Assembly (NCBI GenBank): GCA_003661905.1
Contig: QMXA01000057.1
Location: 1 to 6,632, forward strand
From: Thermoprotei archaeon
GTDB lineage: Archaea; Thermoproteota; Thermoprotei_A; Sulfolobales; Ignisphaeraceae
Direction: 5' to 3'
Length of the DNA: 6,632 nt
Shown here one piece after another: positions 6,321-6,632 of this stretch. The notes below the pieces were generated by a model that saw only the letters and a program-made list of their open reading frames with translations, was not told the origin of the DNA and made no database searches. The position numbers were made by a program, and so were the translations under genes. How positions within the stretch are numbered: the stretch's first letter is position 1; the number at the start of each line of letters is the position of its first letter.

Positions 6321-6632
6321 TTGAAGCCGAAGCTCTTTGTAACTCGTGAATTATTTAAAGATGTTATAGAGAATCTCGAGCAATATTATGAAGTTGAGGT
6401 ATGGGATAAGTACCAACCACCACCATACGAAGTACTGCTCGAGAAATTCAAAGATATAGATGCAGCAGCAACACTACTAACAGATAAAATTGATTGCAAC
6501 TTACTACAACGAGCTAAAAAACTAAGAATTATTGCCCAATACGCAGTTGGATATGACAATATAGATGTTGAATGTGCTACAAAATTAGGTATCTACGTAA
6601 CGAACACACCAGGAGTCCTAACAGAGGCAACA
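6321..6632 (+). CDS. gyaR: Glyoxylate reductase / D-isomer 2-hydroxyacid dehydrogenase, N-terminal part (cut by window end)
   Basis: The first 104 residues of an enzyme that should be about 330 residues long. MKPKLFVTRELF, the TDKID block, RIIAQYAVGYDNIDVECATKLGI and YVTNTPGVLTEAT closely follow archaeal (Thermococcus/Pyrococcus) glyoxylate reductase as I recall it. The enzyme reduces glyoxylate, and often hydroxypyruvate, with NAD(P)H. The AVGYDNID segment (75-82) is the conserved substrate-domain motif that leads into the hinge; the Rossmann GxGxxG and catalytic Arg/Glu/His lie beyond the window. TTG 6321 is chosen because it gives the family-typical MKPK start and has GTGGTG 6 nt upstream; GTG 6309, GTG 6312 and TTG 6315 are in frame but would add non-homologous residues and use up the ribosome binding site. 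An in-frame TAA at 6303 excludes starts further upstream. It is divergent from the transaldolase-like gene, so a shared regulator is possible. Subfamily members acting on other 2-keto acids cannot be excluded. Confidence 0.85.
   Translation, partial: MKPKLFVTRELFKDVIENLEQYYEVEVWDKYQPPPYEVLLEKFKDIDAAATLLTDKIDCNLLQRAKKLRIIAQYAVGYDNIDVECATKLGIYVTNTPGVLTEAT

Noticed and set aside
1..6632. CRISPR arrays, tRNA or rRNA genes, insertion sequences, toxin-antitoxin or defence genes
   Set aside because: No direct-repeat arrays, cloverleaf-like or GC-rich RNA segments, transposase motifs or paired terminal repeats were seen; nearly the whole window is explained by metabolic genes.

Overview
The window looks like AT-rich hyperthermophilic archaeal DNA, most likely from a crenarchaeon (Thermoproteota). 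Arg is mostly AGA/AGG and Ile mostly ATA. Starts are often TTG or GTG. Promoters look like TATA boxes placed for very short or absent leaders, and the last gene closely resembles Thermococcales-type glyoxylate reductase. No rRNA, tRNA, CRISPR array, transposase or phage gene is visible. The genus cannot be fixed from this window.

Layout: (1) bases 1-2279, plus strand, three co-oriented genes with gaps of about 50 nt: the C-terminal part of a creatininase-family metallohydrolase, a D-tagatose 3-epimerase/IolO-type TIM-barrel epimerase, and a second, divergent TIM-barrel epimerase/isomerase. (2) 2280-2354, a short convergent intergenic region with T-runs. (3) 2355-6160, minus strand, a two-gene unit transcribed toward low coordinates: a large transaldolase-family protein with a long unrecognised N-terminal region, then, 38 nt downstream, a UxaE-like (tagaturonate/fructuronate epimerase) protein. 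(4) 6161-6320, a divergent promoter region with palindromes. (5) 6321 to the end, plus strand, the N-terminal part of a glyoxylate reductase-type 2-hydroxyacid dehydrogenase, cut by the window edge.

Working interpretation (inference): this is a sugar-acid or cyclitol catabolic locus. A creatininase-family hydrolase, an IolO-like 3-epimerase and a UxaE-like epimerase correspond by family to IolN, IolO and UxaE, which as I recall act in series in the Thermotoga myo-inositol/hexuronate network: diketo-inositol to 5-keto-L-gluconate, to D-tagaturonate, to D-fructuronate. The second TIM barrel and the transaldolase-like protein have no counterpart in that scheme. The latter has the Schiff-base lysine but a Gln where transaldolases have a catalytic Glu, as fructose-6-phosphate aldolase does. 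The locus could therefore encode a variant pathway that ends in an aldol cleavage. Family assignments are fairly firm; the pathway is a hypothesis.
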